This document shows, one piece after another, positions 7,670 to 17,048 of a stretch of DNA of 64,000 bases. The position numbers and the translations under genes were made by a program. The stretch lies in NCBI RefSeq assembly GCF_947496995.1, contig NZ_CANMFD010000006.1, positions 62,001 through 126,000 on the forward strand. The letters run 5' to 3'. The DNA is from an uncultured Roseibium sp. GTDB lineage: Bacteria > Pseudomonadota > Alphaproteobacteria > Rhizobiales > Stappiaceae. How positions within the stretch are numbered: the stretch's first letter is position 1; the number at the start of each line of letters is the position of its first letter. Under the pieces are notes generated by a model. It saw nothing but the letters and a program-made list of their open reading frames with translations, was not told where the DNA came from and ran no database searches.

Positions 7670-10390
7670 TCAGGCTGGTTTCTTTCCGCTGAGAGCCTTC
7701 AGCCTGTACAGCGCTTCCAGGGCTTCCCGTGGTGTCATGTCGTCAGGATCGATGTCGCGGAGGGAGTCCAGAACGGGATCCGGTTCGGCGGAAGCAGCCG
7801 CAGTCGCCACAGGCGCCAGGTTGGCGAAGAGCGGTAATTCGTCGATCAGGCTTTCGGCGGGAGATCCGCGGTCCTGCTCTTCCAGCTGGCTCAGAACCTG
7901 TCTGGACCGTTCGACCACCATGGCTGGAAGACCGGCGAGCTTGGCGACCTGGATGCCGTAGGACCGGTCGGCGGCCCCCGGCACGATTTCGTGCAGGAAG
8001 ATGACGTCGCCGTTCCATTCTTTCACCGAAACGGTGGCATTGGACAGCCGCTCGAGTCTGGCCGAAAGAGCCGTAAGCTCGTGATAATGAGTTGCGAACA
8101 GGGCTCGGGACCTGTTGACCTCGTGCAGGTGCTCGATGGTAGCCCAGGCGATGGACAGGCCGTCGAAGGTTGCCGTCCCCCGGCCGATCTCGTCCAGAAT
8201 GACCAGCGACCGGTCGCCGGCCTGGTTGAGGATGGCGGCCGTCTCGACCATTTCCACCATGAAGGTTGAGCGGCCGCGGGCAAGGTCGTCGGCGGCTCCG
8301 ACACGCGAAAACAGCCGGTCAACGACGCCGATATGCGCTTCGGCAGCCGGTACGAACGCTCCCATCTGTGCCATGACGGCAATCAGCGCATTCTGGCGCA
8401 GAAAGGTTGATTTACCGGCCATGTTCGGGCCGGTTATCAACCAGATATGACCGGTATCGCCGTCCTTGTCGGGACCGAGACTGGCGTCATTGGCGACAAA
8501 GCTGTCACTGCCGGTTTTTTTCAGGGCCCGTTCCACGACGGGGTGGCGCCCGCCCTTGATTTCAAAGGCCCTGCTGTCGTCGACGGTCGGGCGAACATGG
8601 TTTTCTTCCTGGGCGAGCTTCGCCAGCGCTGCCGAGACATCCAGAACACCGAGACCCTGCGCGGCCGCCTTGATCGTCTCGCCCGCGTTGATGATTGCCT
8701 GCGCCAGCCGGTCGAAAATCTCCAACTCGATGGCGAGCGAGCGTTCACCGGCGCTGGCGATCTTCGATTCCAGTTCCGCCAGTTCCGTCGTCGTGAAGCG
8801 CATCGCCCCCGCCATGGTCTGGCGGTGAATGAACCGCCCCGGATCCGCGGTCATTTTTTCGGTCTGCGCCGAGGGAGCTTCGATGAACCAGCCGAGCACG
8901 TTGTTATGCTTGATCTTCAGGGATCTGAGGCCGAGTTCTTCCGCATAGCTGGCCTGGAGCCTGGCAATCACCTTGCGGCTCTCATCGCGCAGGGCGCGCA
9001 GTTCATCGAGATCGGCATTGAAGCCGGTGGCGATGAAATTGCCGTCCCGTTTCAAAAGAGGCGGATCTTCCTTGATCGCGGAAACCAGTTCGACGCCCAG
9101 ATCATGCGGCGCGCGCTCCAGGCTGGCGCGGGCCGCGGCGATTTCCGCCGGGATGGCGTCCGCGGCCGCCCCGGTCTGAGCGAGCACCATGCGGGACGCC
9201 GCCAGCCCCTGGGCAATGGCGAGAATGTCACGCGGCCCGCCCCGGTTCAGCGCGATGCGGGAAAGCGCCCGGGCCATGTCCGGCGCGCCCTTCAGCGTCC
9301 GGCGCAAATCTTCGCGCATGATTTCGTGGTCGAGGAAGAAGGCGACGGCGTCGTGACGGCGGTTTATGGCGTCCACATTGACCAGCGGCCCGGCAAGGCG
9401 GCTGGCAAGAAGCCGCGACCCGCCACCGGTGACGGTTCGGTCGATCGTGGCAAGCAGGGACCCCTGCTTCTCTCCGGAAAGCGTCCGTGAAAGTTCGAGG
9501 TTTGCGCGTGTCGCCGGATCGATGAGCATGCGGCCCGCCCCGGCCTCGCGTACCGGCGGATCGAGAGGCGGGCGTTCTCCAAGCTGGGTTTTTTCGATAT
9601 AGGCCAGAATGCCGGCAGCGGCCGCAAGCTCGGCCCGGCTGAAGGTGCCGAACCCGTCCAGCGTCTTCACGCCGAAATAGTGCCCCAGCCGGTCGGTGGC
9701 GGTCGAACTGTCGAAAAAGGCGCGCGGCACCGGCGACAGCGCCCCGCCGAGCTGTTCGACGATCTGGCGCAGCTCGGTTTCCTGCAGCAGATTGTCCGGC
9801 AGCACAAGCTCGCGCGGCGACACCTGCGCCAGATCGGCGGCAAGGCGCTGATGATCGGTTTCGGAAACCTGGAATGACCCGGTCGACATGTCGATCCAGG
9901 CAAGGCCGTAAACCGCATCGCCCTCCAGCGAGCCGCCTTTCAGACGGGTCAGCGCCATCAGGTAATTGTTTGCGCCCGCATCGAGCAGCCGTTCCTCGGT
10001 CAAGGTGCCGGGCGTCACCAGACGGACCACGTCCCGCCGGACCACGGATTTGGAACCGCGCTTTTTGGCTTCCGCCGGGTTCTCGGTCTGCTCGCAAACC
10101 GACACCCGGTGACCCTTGGCGATCAATTTCTGCAGGTAATCGTCGGCGGCGTGAACCGGCACGCCGCACATGGGGATGTCCTCGCCCTGATGCTTGCCGC
10201 GTTTGGTCAGCGTGATGCCCAGCGACTGCGAGGCGATTTCGGCATCTTCGAAGAACAGCTCGTAAAAGTCCCCCATCCGGTAGAACAGCAGGCTGTCCGG
10301 ATTGGCGGTCTTGATCTCGATGTACTGGGCCATCATCGGCGTGACCTTGGCGTCCGCCGGGGCTGGTTGCTGCGCGCTCCGTCCACTCAT
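7670..10390 (-). CDS. mutS: DNA mismatch repair protein MutS
   Basis: MutS recognises mismatches and small loops and starts methyl-independent or MutL-dependent repair. The 906 residues are full length. The mismatch-wedging Phe and Glu are in 'MGDFYELFF' (N-terminal domain). The C-terminal ABC-type ATPase has Walker A 'GPNMAGKST', Walker B '[11 protein letters not shown]' and the 'FATHYHELT' motif. The gene is monocistronic and divergent from the malic enzyme gene across 250 bases. An imperfect stem-loop without a U-tract lies just past the stop (about 7630-7672). Confidence 0.97.
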   Translation of the reverse strand: MSGRSAQQPAPADAKVTPMMAQYIEIKTANPDSLLFYRMGDFYELFFEDAEIASQSLGITLTKRGKHQGEDIPMCGVPVHAADDYLQKLIAKGHRVSVCEQTENPAEAKKRGSKSVVRRDVVRLVTPGTLTEERLLDAGANNYLMALTRLKGGSLEGDAVYGLAWIDMSTGSFQVSETDHQRLAADLAQVSPRELVLPDNLLQETELRQIVEQLGGALSPVPRAFFDSSTATDRLGHYFGVKTLDGFGTFSRAELAAAAGILAYIEKTQLGERPPLDPPVREAGAGRMLIDPATRANLELSRTLSGEKQGSLLATIDRTVTGGGSRLLASRLAGPLVNVDAINRRHDAVAFFLDHEIMREDLRRTLKGAPDMARALSRIALNRGGPRDILAIAQGLAASRMVLAQTGAAADAIPAEIAAARASLERAPHDLGVELVSAIKEDPPLLKRDGNFIATGFNADLDELRALRDESRKVIARLQASYAEELGLRSLKIKHNNVLGWFIEAPSAQTEKMTADPGRFIHRQTMAGAMRFTTTELAELESKIASAGERSLAIELEIFDRLAQAIINAGETIKAAAQGLGVLDVSAALAKLAQEENHVRPTVDDSRAFEIKGGRHPVVERALKKTGSDSFVANDASLGPDKDGDTGHIWLITGPNMAGKSTFLRQNALIAVMAQMGAFVPAAEAHIGVVDRLFSRVGAADDLARGRSTFMVEMVETAAILNQAGDRSLVILDEIGRGTATFDGLSIAWATIEHLHEVNRSRALFATHYHELTALSARLERLSNATVSVKEWNGDVIFLHEIVPGAADRSYGIQVAKLAGLPAMVVERSRQVLSQLEEQDRGSPAESLIDELPLFANLAPVATAAASAEPDPVLDSLRDIDPDDMTPREALEALYRLKALSGKKPA

Positions 10391-10640
10391 GCCTGATACC
10401 TAAATCAACCGGCTTTCAAGGGAAAGCACCTCGATGCGGTTAACTTCATCGATCCAAAGGAGAAAGCGCCTTGTGTCCGTTTTCGGCCGCGCCCGCGCGG
10501 TTTCGGCGCTTGCCGCACACCTTGTGCGAACCTCATTATGCAAAGAGGCTACCGTGTCGCGGGTTGAGGGTTCAATTTCCAGCGGATAAGGTCAGGCGCC
10601 CGCCACCAAGAGCGGGTCTTCTAGAGGAACCGCCCGCATT

Positions 10641-12923
10641 ATGTCCGCCGATAAAAAATCGTCCAAACCATCCGTCAGCTTCACCGATCAGGAAGCATTG
10701 CAATTCCACCAGGAAGGCCGGCCCGGGAAACTGGAAATTACGCCGACCAAACCGATGGCCACCCAGCGCGATCTGTCCCTGGCCTATTCCCCCGGCGTGG
10801 CGGTTCCGGTGCGGGCGATCGCCGACGATCCGAGCCGTGCCTATGATTACACCACCAAGGGCAATCTCGTCGCGGTGATTTCCAACGGATCCGCCATCCT
10901 TGGAATGGGCAATCTCGGCGCTCTGGCCTCCAAGCCGGTGATGGAGGGAAAGGCGGTTCTCTTCAAGCGCTTCGCCGATGTCGATTCCATCGATCTTGAA
11001 ATCGATACCCAGGATGTCGATGAATTCGTCAATGCCGTCCGCTATCTCGGGCCGTCTTTCGGCGGCATCAACCTTGAGGACATCAAGGCGCCCGACTGCT
11101 TCATCATCGAGCAGCGCCTGCGCGAACTGATGGACATTCCGGTCTTCCACGACGACCAGCACGGCACGGCGATCATCGCCGCTGCCGGTCTCATCAATGC
11201 CCTGCACATGACCGGCCGGGACATGAAGGATGCCAAAATCGTCTGCAACGGCGCGGGCGCGGCCGGAATTGCCTGTATCGAACTCATCAAGGCGATGGGC
11301 GTCCCTCACCAGAATGTCACCCTCTGCGATACCAAGGGCGTGATCTACAAGGGCCGCGAGGAGGGCATGAACCAGTGGAAATCCGCCCATGCCATCGAGA
11401 CGCAGGCCCGCTCGCTCTATGACGCCTTGAAAGGTGCGGATGTCTTTTTCGGCGTGTCGGTCAAGGGTGCGCTTACGCCGGACATGCTGCGCGCCATGGC
11501 ACCGAACCCGGTCATTTTCGCCATGGCGAACCCGGACCCGGAAATCACGCCGGAAGAAGCCGCCGAAGTTCGCGACGACGCCATCGTCGCCACGGGCCGT
11601 TCGGATTATCCCAATCAGGTCAACAACGTCCTCGGCTTCCCCTATATTTTCCGCGGCGCGCTGGATGTTCACGCGACCACCATCAACGAGGCCATGAAGG
11701 TCGCCTGCGCCCATGCGCTGGCCGAACTCGCCCGTGAGGAAGTCCCGGACGAGGTGGCGGCCGCCTATCGCGGCAACCGGCCGAAATTCGGCCCCGAATA
11801 CATCATTCCCGTACCCTTCGACCCGCGGCTGATCCATGCGATCCCGCCGGCCGTTGCCCAGGCGGCGATGGATTCCGGCGTCGCCCGCCGTCCGATCGTC
11901 GACATGGAAGCCTACAAGCACCAGCTGTCCGCCCGGCGCGATCCTGTCGCCGGCACCTTGCAGCGGATCTTCTCCAAGGTCCGTCAGCAGCCCAAACGCG
12001 TGGTTTTCGCGGAGGGCGAGGAAGAACCGGTGATCCGCGCAGCCACCAGCTTCGTGTCGCAGGGCCTTGGCGAGGCCATTCTCATCGGCCGCGAGGACGA
12101 AATCAAATCCATGGCCGAACGCGCCGGGATCGATATAGAGCGCCCGGGAATTTTCATCCAGAACGCCCGCCTCTCCGACCGCAATGCCGACTACGCGCAA
12201 TATCTTTACGGCCGTCTGCAACGCAAGGGGTACCTCCTGCGCGACTGCCAGCGCATGGTCAACAACGACCGCAACTACTGGGGCGCCATCATGGTTGCCC
12301 GGGGTGATGCGGACGCCATGGTCACCGGCCTCACCCGCAACTATTCCGTCGCCCTCGACACGGTGAAGGACTGCATCGATCCGAAGCCGGGCCATCGCGT
12401 GATCGGTGTCTCCCTGGCGCTGGCGCGCGGCCGCACGGTGCTGATCGCCGACACGGCGGTGATCGACATGCCGACCTCCGAAGAACTTGCCGACATCGCG
12501 GAGGAAGCAGCACATGTTGCCCGCAAGCTGGGCTATGAGCCGCGCGTCGCCATGCTGGCCTATTCCACCTTCGGACATCCCAAGGGCGAACGCTCCGAAA
12601 AGGTCCAGGAAGCGGTGAAGATCCTCGACCGGCGCCGGGTGGATTTCGAATACGACGGCGACATGGCCGCCGATGTCGCCCTCAACATGGACCGCATGGG
12701 CGCCTATCCCTTCTGCCGCCTCACCGCCCCCGCCAACGTCCTCGTCATGCCGGCCTTCCACTCCGCGTCCATCTCCACGAAGATGCTCCAGGAACTCGGC
12801 GGCGCCACCGTCATCGGCCCGTTGCTCGTCGGTTTCGACAAACCCGTCCAGATCGTACCCCTCGGCGCAAAGGACAGCGATATCGTCAACATGGCCGTCA
12901 TCGCGGCATTCGATGTGACGTGA
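10641..12923 (+). CDS. maeB: NADP-dependent malic enzyme, chimeric with phosphotransacetylase-like domain
   Basis: It oxidatively decarboxylates malate to pyruvate, feeding gluconeogenesis and NADPH supply during growth on organic acids. Residues 1-430 are the malic enzyme part ('YSPGVAVPVRAIADD', 'FHDDQHGTA', nucleotide-binding 'CNGAGAAGIAC'). Residues about 440-760 are a phosphotransacetylase-like domain ('VVFAEGEEEPVIRAA'), which is regulatory and not catalytic in studied homologues. The 760-residue length is typical of MaeB/Tme/Dme. NAD versus NADP preference cannot be decided here. AGAGGA lies upstream of the ATG. The 250-base upstream region shared with mutS shows no ORF. Confidence 0.95.
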   Translation: MSADKKSSKPSVSFTDQEALQFHQEGRPGKLEITPTKPMATQRDLSLAYSPGVAVPVRAIADDPSRAYDYTTKGNLVAVISNGSAILGMGNLGALASKPVMEGKAVLFKRFADVDSIDLEIDTQDVDEFVNAVRYLGPSFGGINLEDIKAPDCFIIEQRLRELMDIPVFHDDQHGTAIIAAAGLINALHMTGRDMKDAKIVCNGAGAAGIACIELIKAMGVPHQNVTLCDTKGVIYKGREEGMNQWKSAHAIETQARSLYDALKGADVFFGVSVKGALTPDMLRAMAPNPVIFAMANPDPEITPEEAAEVRDDAIVATGRSDYPNQVNNVLGFPYIFRGALDVHATTINEAMKVACAHALAELAREEVPDEVAAAYRGNRPKFGPEYIIPVPFDPRLIHAIPPAVAQAAMDSGVARRPIVDMEAYKHQLSARRDPVAGTLQRIFSKVRQQPKRVVFAEGEEEPVIRAATSFVSQGLGEAILIGREDEIKSMAERAGIDIERPGIFIQNARLSDRNADYAQYLYGRLQRKGYLLRDCQRMVNNDRNYWGAIMVARGDADAMVTGLTRNYSVALDTVKDCIDPKPGHRVIGVSLALARGRTVLIADTAVIDMPTSEELADIAEEAAHVARKLGYEPRVAMLAYSTFGHPKGERSEKVQEAVKILDRRRVDFEYDGDMAADVALNMDRMGAYPFCRLTAPANVLVMPAFHSASISTKMLQELGGATVIGPLLVGFDKPVQIVPLGAKDSDIVNMAVIAAFDVT

Positions 12924-12947
12924 TGAGTACGAAATCCGGACTGCCTC

Positions 12948-12990
12948 GGCTCTCCGGTCCCGGCTCGCGCTGCGCTTGGCCGGGATGACG
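12948..12990 (-). repeat. dispersed palindromic repeat, copy R3, left flank of the GIY-YIG gene
   Basis: On the minus strand it reads GTCATCCCGGCCAAGCGCAG and ends CCGGGACCGGAGAGCC. It is almost identical to R4 at 13398-13439 but opposite in orientation. The pair brackets the GIY-YIG gene. R3 starts 25 bases after the maeB stop. Confidence 0.85.
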
Positions 12991-13043
12991 AAGGAGAGTT
13001 GGTTCTGTGCTGGCTTCCGTATTCCCGGATGACCGGAAAGAGA

Positions 13044-13071
13044 TCCGGATTCGAGAAAGCTCGGATCCGGA
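13044..13071 (+). other. tight hairpin upstream of the GIY-YIG gene
   Basis: TCCGGATTCGAG and CTCGGATCCGGA form a 12-bp stem (one G-U-capable pair) with the 4-base loop AAAG, followed by CTTTTC. It lies 21 bases before the TTG start. It may stop read-through from maeB, shield the start site, or be a repeat end; the short T-run makes it terminator-like. Confidence 0.6.
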
Positions 13072-13092
13072 CTTTTCGGAGTAGACCGACAT

Positions 13093-13380
13093 TTGACTGC
13101 CTTCGTCTACATACTGGCTTCTCGCCCCTATGAAACCCTCTACACGGGGGTGACCACGGACCTCGCCCGCAGAATATATGAGCATCGCGAAGGTCTGATC
13201 GAAGGGTTCTCGAATCGTTATGGCATCAAGATGCTGGTCTGGTATGAAACACATGAGAAGATCGGCGATGCGATCGAACGGGAAAAGCGTATCAAGCGCT
13301 GGCGGCGGCAATGGAAGTTTGAGCTGATCGAGACACTGAATCCCGAATGGGAAGATCTCTATTCCACGCTCAACCAATAA
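13093..13380 (+). CDS. GIY-YIG nuclease family protein
   Basis: The 95-residue protein is a stand-alone GIY-YIG domain of the UPF0213/YhbQ size class. 'VYILAS' and 'YTGVTTDLARRIYEHR' are the GIY and YIG halves with the catalytic Arg, and 'AIEREKRIKRWRRQWK' carries the conserved Glu/Lys helix. The start is a TTG with GGAG 11 bases upstream; no ATG is available. It is bracketed by inverted copies R3 and R4 of a dispersed repeat, and preceded by a tight hairpin. Such small nucleases are often multicopy in alphaproteobacteria. Role unknown: DNA repair, or mobilisation of the flanking repeats (inference). Confidence 0.88.
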   Translation: MTAFVYILASRPYETLYTGVTTDLARRIYEHREGLIEGFSNRYGIKMLVWYETHEKIGDAIEREKRIKRWRRQWKFELIETLNPEWEDLYSTLNQ

Positions 13381-13397
13381 GTTGTCTCCCCTCGTTG

Positions 13398-13439
13398 GTC
13401 ATCCCGGCCAAGCGTAGCGCGAGCCGGGATCGGAGAGCC
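13398..13439 (+). repeat. dispersed palindromic repeat, copy R4, right flank of the GIY-YIG gene
   Basis: It reads GTCATCCCGGCCAAGCGTAG and ends GCCGGGATCGGAGAGCC, differing from inverted R3 at only two positions. It begins 18 bases after the GIY-YIG stop. When translated it gives the 'VIPAKRSASRDR' string that is commonly seen as spurious ORF tails around such repeats. Nothing else is supported between 13440 and 13613. Confidence 0.85.
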
Positions 13440-13613
13440 GCTGACGTTTCTGGATTTGGTCACAAGAAGTGCCATTTATACAGGCTTCCGGCTCCCGAAT
13501 CTCCCTTGGGTCGACCGGGGCGACCTAAAAATGGCGGCAACTCCCGCACTTCACTACGGGAAACGCTGTTTCTCTTTTGACAAAACCTGCCTCACCGGCG
13601 ATACCTCGAAACC

Positions 13614-14258
13614 ATGTCTGATATTCAAGTCAAAATCTGCGGTCTCAGCACCGAGGACACCATGGAAGCCGCGCTTGACGCAGGGGCGGATATGGTTGGG
13701 CTGGTGTTTTTTCCCAAGAGCCCGCGCCATGTTTCGCTCACGCAGGCCTGCAGGCTGGCGGATATGGCCCGAGGCAGGGCGGAGATTGTTGCGCTGACCG
13801 TGAACATGGACCTCGACGGATTGTCGCGGATCAATGAACTGGTTGCGCCCGATACCTTCCAGTTTCACGGCAGCGAAACTCCGGAAGCCTGCGCGGCGGT
13901 CAAGGTGATGCAGGGTACCAAAATCATGAAGGCCGTTGCGGTTTCGGAAAAGGCCGATCTGGAAGAGGCGCAATATTACGCTATCGTCGCCGACCGGATC
14001 CTGTTTGACGCAAAACCGCCGGAAGGGTCGGATCGGCCCGGCGGCAACGGGGTTACCTTCGACTGGACCCTGCTTAAAGATCTTGACCTGAAGAAGCCCT
14101 ATATGCTTTCCGGAGGGCTGACTGCGGCAAATGTCGCGGAGGCCATCCGCTTGAGTGGAGCGCGGGCGGTCGACGTCTCCTCCGCTGTCGAGCGGGAACG
14201 TGGCGTCAAGGACAACGACCTGATCCGCGCTTTTGTCGCGGCAGCCAAAAACGCCTGA
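13614..14258 (+). CDS. trpF: phosphoribosylanthranilate isomerase
   Basis: TrpF isomerises N-(5-phosphoribosyl)anthranilate in tryptophan synthesis. It is a 214-residue TIM barrel. The catalytic Cys is in 'VKICGLST' at the N-terminus and the catalytic Asp in 'ALTVNMD'; 'FHGSE' and the C-terminal phosphate site '[14 protein letters not shown]' and 'AVDVSSAVE' are present. First gene of the trpF-trpB unit, with 38 bases to trpB. In this lineage trpF-trpB-trpA are usually followed by accD and folC, as here. Confidence 0.96.
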   Translation: MSDIQVKICGLSTEDTMEAALDAGADMVGLVFFPKSPRHVSLTQACRLADMARGRAEIVALTVNMDLDGLSRINELVAPDTFQFHGSETPEACAAVKVMQGTKIMKAVAVSEKADLEEAQYYAIVADRILFDAKPPEGSDRPGGNGVTFDWTLLKDLDLKKPYMLSGGLTAANVAEAIRLSGARAVDVSSAVERERGVKDNDLIRAFVAAAKNA

Positions 14259-14296
14259 TATCCGGAAGAAACCTGCCTGCGGCAAGGAGTTTACGC

Positions 14297-15511
14297 GTGA
14301 ACGAGATGGCAAACAGCATTCGGACCGGCCCGGACGATCGCGGTCACTTCGGCATCTTCGGCGGCCGCTATGTTGCCGAGACCCTGATGCCGCTGATCCT
14401 GGATCTGGAGCAGCACTACAAGGATGCCAAGAACGATCCGGCCTTCCATGCCGAGATCGAGAACCTGAACAAGCATTACACCGGCCGTCCCTCGCCGCTC
14501 TATTTCGCCGAGCGCCTGACGGAAGAGCTCGGCGGCGCCAAGATCTATTTCAAGCGTGACGAGCTGAACCACACCGGATCGCACAAGATCAACAACTGCC
14601 TCGGCCAGATCCTTCTGGCCAAGCGCATGGGCAAGACCCGCATCATCGCCGAGACCGGTGCAGGACAGCACGGCGTCGCCACCGCAACGGTCTGCGCCCG
14701 CTTTGGCCTGCCCTGCGTCGTCTACATGGGCAAGACCGATGTGGAGCGGCAGAAGCCCAACGTCTTCCGCATGAAGCTTCTGGGCGCGGAGATCGTTCCG
14801 GTGACCGCCGGGGCCGGGACCCTGAAGGACGCCATGAACGAGGCGTTGCGGGACTGGGTGACCAATGTCGACGACACCTATTACCTGATCGGTACGGCTG
14901 CGGGCCCGCACCCCTACCCGGAAATGGTGCGCGATTTCCAGTCGGTGATCGGCAAGGAACTGCGCGAGCAGATGATGGAAGCCGAAGGCCGTCTGCCGGA
15001 TGCGCTGGTGGCTGCTGTCGGCGGCGGCTCCAATGCCATCGGCCTGTTCCATCCGTTCCTGGATGACAAGAACGTAAAGATCTACGGCGTCGAAGCCGGT
15101 GGCCGCGGCCTGCAGGGTGAAGAGCATTGCGCCTCGCTGACAGCCGGCAAGCCCGGGGTTCTCCATGGGAACCGGACCTATCTGCTGCAGGATGACGATG
15201 GTCAGATCCTGGAAGGCCACTCGATTTCCGCCGGTCTGGACTATCCGGGCATCGGCCCGGAACATTCCTGGCTGAAGGAAATCGGCCGCGTGGAATACGT
15301 GCCGATCATGGACACCGAAGCTCTGGAGGCTTTCCAGATGCTCACCCGTGTCGAAGGCATCATCCCGGCCCTGGAGCCGGCCCATGCCCTGGCTCATGTG
15401 GTCAAACTGGCACCGCAGATGGACAAGGATCAGATCCTTGTGATGAACCTCTGCGGCCGTGGCGACAAGGATGTCTTCGCAGTCGGCGAGATGCTGGGCT
15501 TCGACCTTTAG
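14297..15511 (+). CDS. trpB: tryptophan synthase beta chain
   Basis: TrpB joins indole, channelled from TrpA, with L-serine using pyridoxal phosphate. The 404 residues are full length. The PLP lysine is in '[14 protein letters not shown]', the phosphate-binding loop is 'GGGSNAIG', and '[10 protein letters not shown]' carries the catalytic Glu. It begins with GTG, with AAGGAG at 14284-14289, so the start is well supported. A strong intrinsic terminator follows 35 bases after the stop, separating it from trpA. Confidence 0.97.
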   Translation: MNEMANSIRTGPDDRGHFGIFGGRYVAETLMPLILDLEQHYKDAKNDPAFHAEIENLNKHYTGRPSPLYFAERLTEELGGAKIYFKRDELNHTGSHKINNCLGQILLAKRMGKTRIIAETGAGQHGVATATVCARFGLPCVVYMGKTDVERQKPNVFRMKLLGAEIVPVTAGAGTLKDAMNEALRDWVTNVDDTYYLIGTAAGPHPYPEMVRDFQSVIGKELREQMMEAEGRLPDALVAAVGGGSNAIGLFHPFLDDKNVKIYGVEAGGRGLQGEEHCASLTAGKPGVLHGNRTYLLQDDDGQILEGHSISAGLDYPGIGPEHSWLKEIGRVEYVPIMDTEALEAFQMLTRVEGIIPALEPAHALAHVVKLAPQMDKDQILVMNLCGRGDKDVFAVGEMLGFDL

Positions 15512-15546
15512 GTCAGGATCGCCTGACCTCTATCGACGAGATCGGA

Positions 15547-15582
15547 AAGGCCGTGCGTTTTCAGGACGCGCGGCCTTTTTTT
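15547..15582 (+). terminator. intrinsic terminator after trpB
   Basis: AAGGCCGTGCG and CGCGCGGCCTT form a stem (10 of 11 matched) followed by seven T residues. It stops trpB transcription before trpA. The stop codon of the antisense ORF 15561-15800 falls in the loop, and the A-run on the other side may let it act in both directions. Confidence 0.88.
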
Positions 15583-15800
15583 GCAAGGATCGGACGGGCG
15601 ACGAGCGCGGATTCAAGAAGCTGCTGCTGACCGCGCGCATCCAGATGTTCCGCCTGCTGCAGCGGATCGGATACCACAGGCCGGACCGGGTAGCGCGGTT
15701 GCTTTTGGCCGGCGTGAAAGCCGATATTGAATTGCTTCATGCGCCGCCAAAGCTTTTCGCCGAGAGGTGTAGGGGCAGGCTCGAAGAGAGAATGGGCCAT
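15561..15800 (-). CDS. small hypothetical protein, antisense between trpB and trpA
   Basis: A 79-residue basic ORF starting 'MAHSLFEPAPTPLGEKLWRR'. The start I chose has GGAGCTGAAA directly before the ATG, a good ribosome binding site, unlike the longer ORF-track version. It has no signal peptide, no transmembrane segment and no family I recognise. It lies opposite in direction to the trp genes and its stop is within the trpB terminator hairpin, so it converges with trpB and diverges from trpA. Reality is likely but unproven. Confidence 0.55.
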   Translation of the reverse strand: MAHSLFEPAPTPLGEKLWRRMKQFNIGFHAGQKQPRYPVRPVVSDPLQQAEHLDARGQQQLLESALVARPILAKKGRAS

Positions 15801-16071
15801 TTTCAGCTCCGTGTTGTTGTTTGCAGGTGCAGGACCAGCCTTAGAATAGGCGCACATAGTGCATTTTTCCAGTTGGAATTTCCAGCTCCCCCGAATTCCT
15901 GCCATGCACAATCGGTGGAGCTGACCTTCGGTTCCGAAACCTCCCGCCTATGGCCGCGGCGCGGCCCGTTTGTGCATTGTTGGATTGACAGGGCGCATGC
16001 GGCCCCCGTACATCGCAGGAACGAAAAAGGCCTGCGGGAATGTGAAGCGGGCGCAGGAAGGGTAGCAGTGC
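15801..16071. promoter_or_regulatory. divergent region between the small ORF and trpA
   Basis: This 271-base stretch must hold the trpA promoter if the trpB terminator is efficient, as well as the promoter of the antisense ORF. I could not identify a leader peptide rich in Trp codons or an attenuator hairpin. No other ORF is supported. Confidence 0.4.
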
Positions 16072-16905
16072 ATGACGCAAACGCGCATCGACCGCCGTTT
16101 TAAGGCCTGTGCAGACGCAGGCCGGCCGGCTCTCGTCACGTTTATTACCGCAGGCGATCCGGATCTGGACACGTCTCAGGCCATATTGAACGCTCTGCCG
16201 GCCGCCGGTGCCGACGTCATCGAGCTCGGCATGCCCTTCTCCGATCCGATGGCCGAAGGCATTCCGATCCAGCTTGCCAACCAGCGCGCCCTGGCTGCCG
16301 GCCAGACCATGGAAAAGACGCTCGACATGGTGCGCGCGTTCCGCAAGCAGGATCGGGAAACGCCGATCATCCTGATGGGCTACTACAATCCGATCTATGT
16401 GCGCGAACCGGTGAAATTCGTCCAGGTCGCCAAGGACGCTGGTGTCGACGGCCTCATCATTGTCGATATTCCCGCCGAAGCCGATGACGAGCTGTGCATC
16501 CCGGCAATGGACGCCGGGCTGAACTTCATCCGGCTCGCAACGCCCACGACGGACGACAAGAGGCTGCCCGCCGTTCTGGCCAATACCTCCGGTTTCGTCT
16601 ATTACGTATCCGTCACAGGCATCACGGGCGCCGATATCGCCGATACCGGCCGGGTCACCGACGCCGTGAACCGGATCAAGGGTCATACCGATCTGCCCGT
16701 GGCGGTCGGGTTCGGCGTCAAGACCGCCGAGCAGGCGGCTGTCATCGGCAAGGATGCGGACGGTGTGGTGGTTGGCTCGGTTCTGGTCAATGCCATTCGC
16801 GACAGCCTGGACGAAACAGGCAGGGCGTCGGACAGAACGGTACAGGCGGTTTGTGATGTGGTGACCGGACTGGCCGGCGGCTGCGCCCGGGCCCGAAGGT
16901 CCTGA
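16072..16905 (+). CDS. trpA: tryptophan synthase alpha chain
   Basis: TrpA cleaves indole-3-glycerol phosphate to indole and glyceraldehyde 3-phosphate; indole passes to TrpB. It is a 277-residue TIM barrel. The catalytic Glu is in '[10 protein letters not shown]'. The position of the second catalytic acid (Asp60 in Salmonella/E. coli, in the ADGP loop) reads 'MAEGIPIQ' here, a conservative Glu for Asp. The phosphate site is '[13 protein letters not shown]' with 'VVGSVLVN'. An AGGA lies upstream of the ATG. The gap of 560 bases from trpB is unusually large. Confidence 0.96.
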   Translation: MTQTRIDRRFKACADAGRPALVTFITAGDPDLDTSQAILNALPAAGADVIELGMPFSDPMAEGIPIQLANQRALAAGQTMEKTLDMVRAFRKQDRETPIILMGYYNPIYVREPVKFVQVAKDAGVDGLIIVDIPAEADDELCIPAMDAGLNFIRLATPTTDDKRLPAVLANTSGFVYYVSVTGITGADIADTGRVTDAVNRIKGHTDLPVAVGFGVKTAEQAAVIGKDADGVVVGSVLVNAIRDSLDETGRASDRTVQAVCDVVTGLAGGCARARRS

Positions 16906-17048
16906 TCTCGCCCCATTTGGCAATTGTATTAGCAGGAATTGCGGCGGACCCCATATTTCCGCCTGTCGGTAACCGGAGCACTTGCGGGAAAGCTGGACAA
17001 CCAGCTTTGCTCATCCTCAAACAGCTCAAAGCAACGGACACGTGAAAC

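Noticed and set aside
10572-12761. 729-residue minus-strand ORF opposite the malic enzyme gene
   Set aside because: Shadow of maeB in a GC-rich codon context; the maeB frame has unmistakable family motifs.
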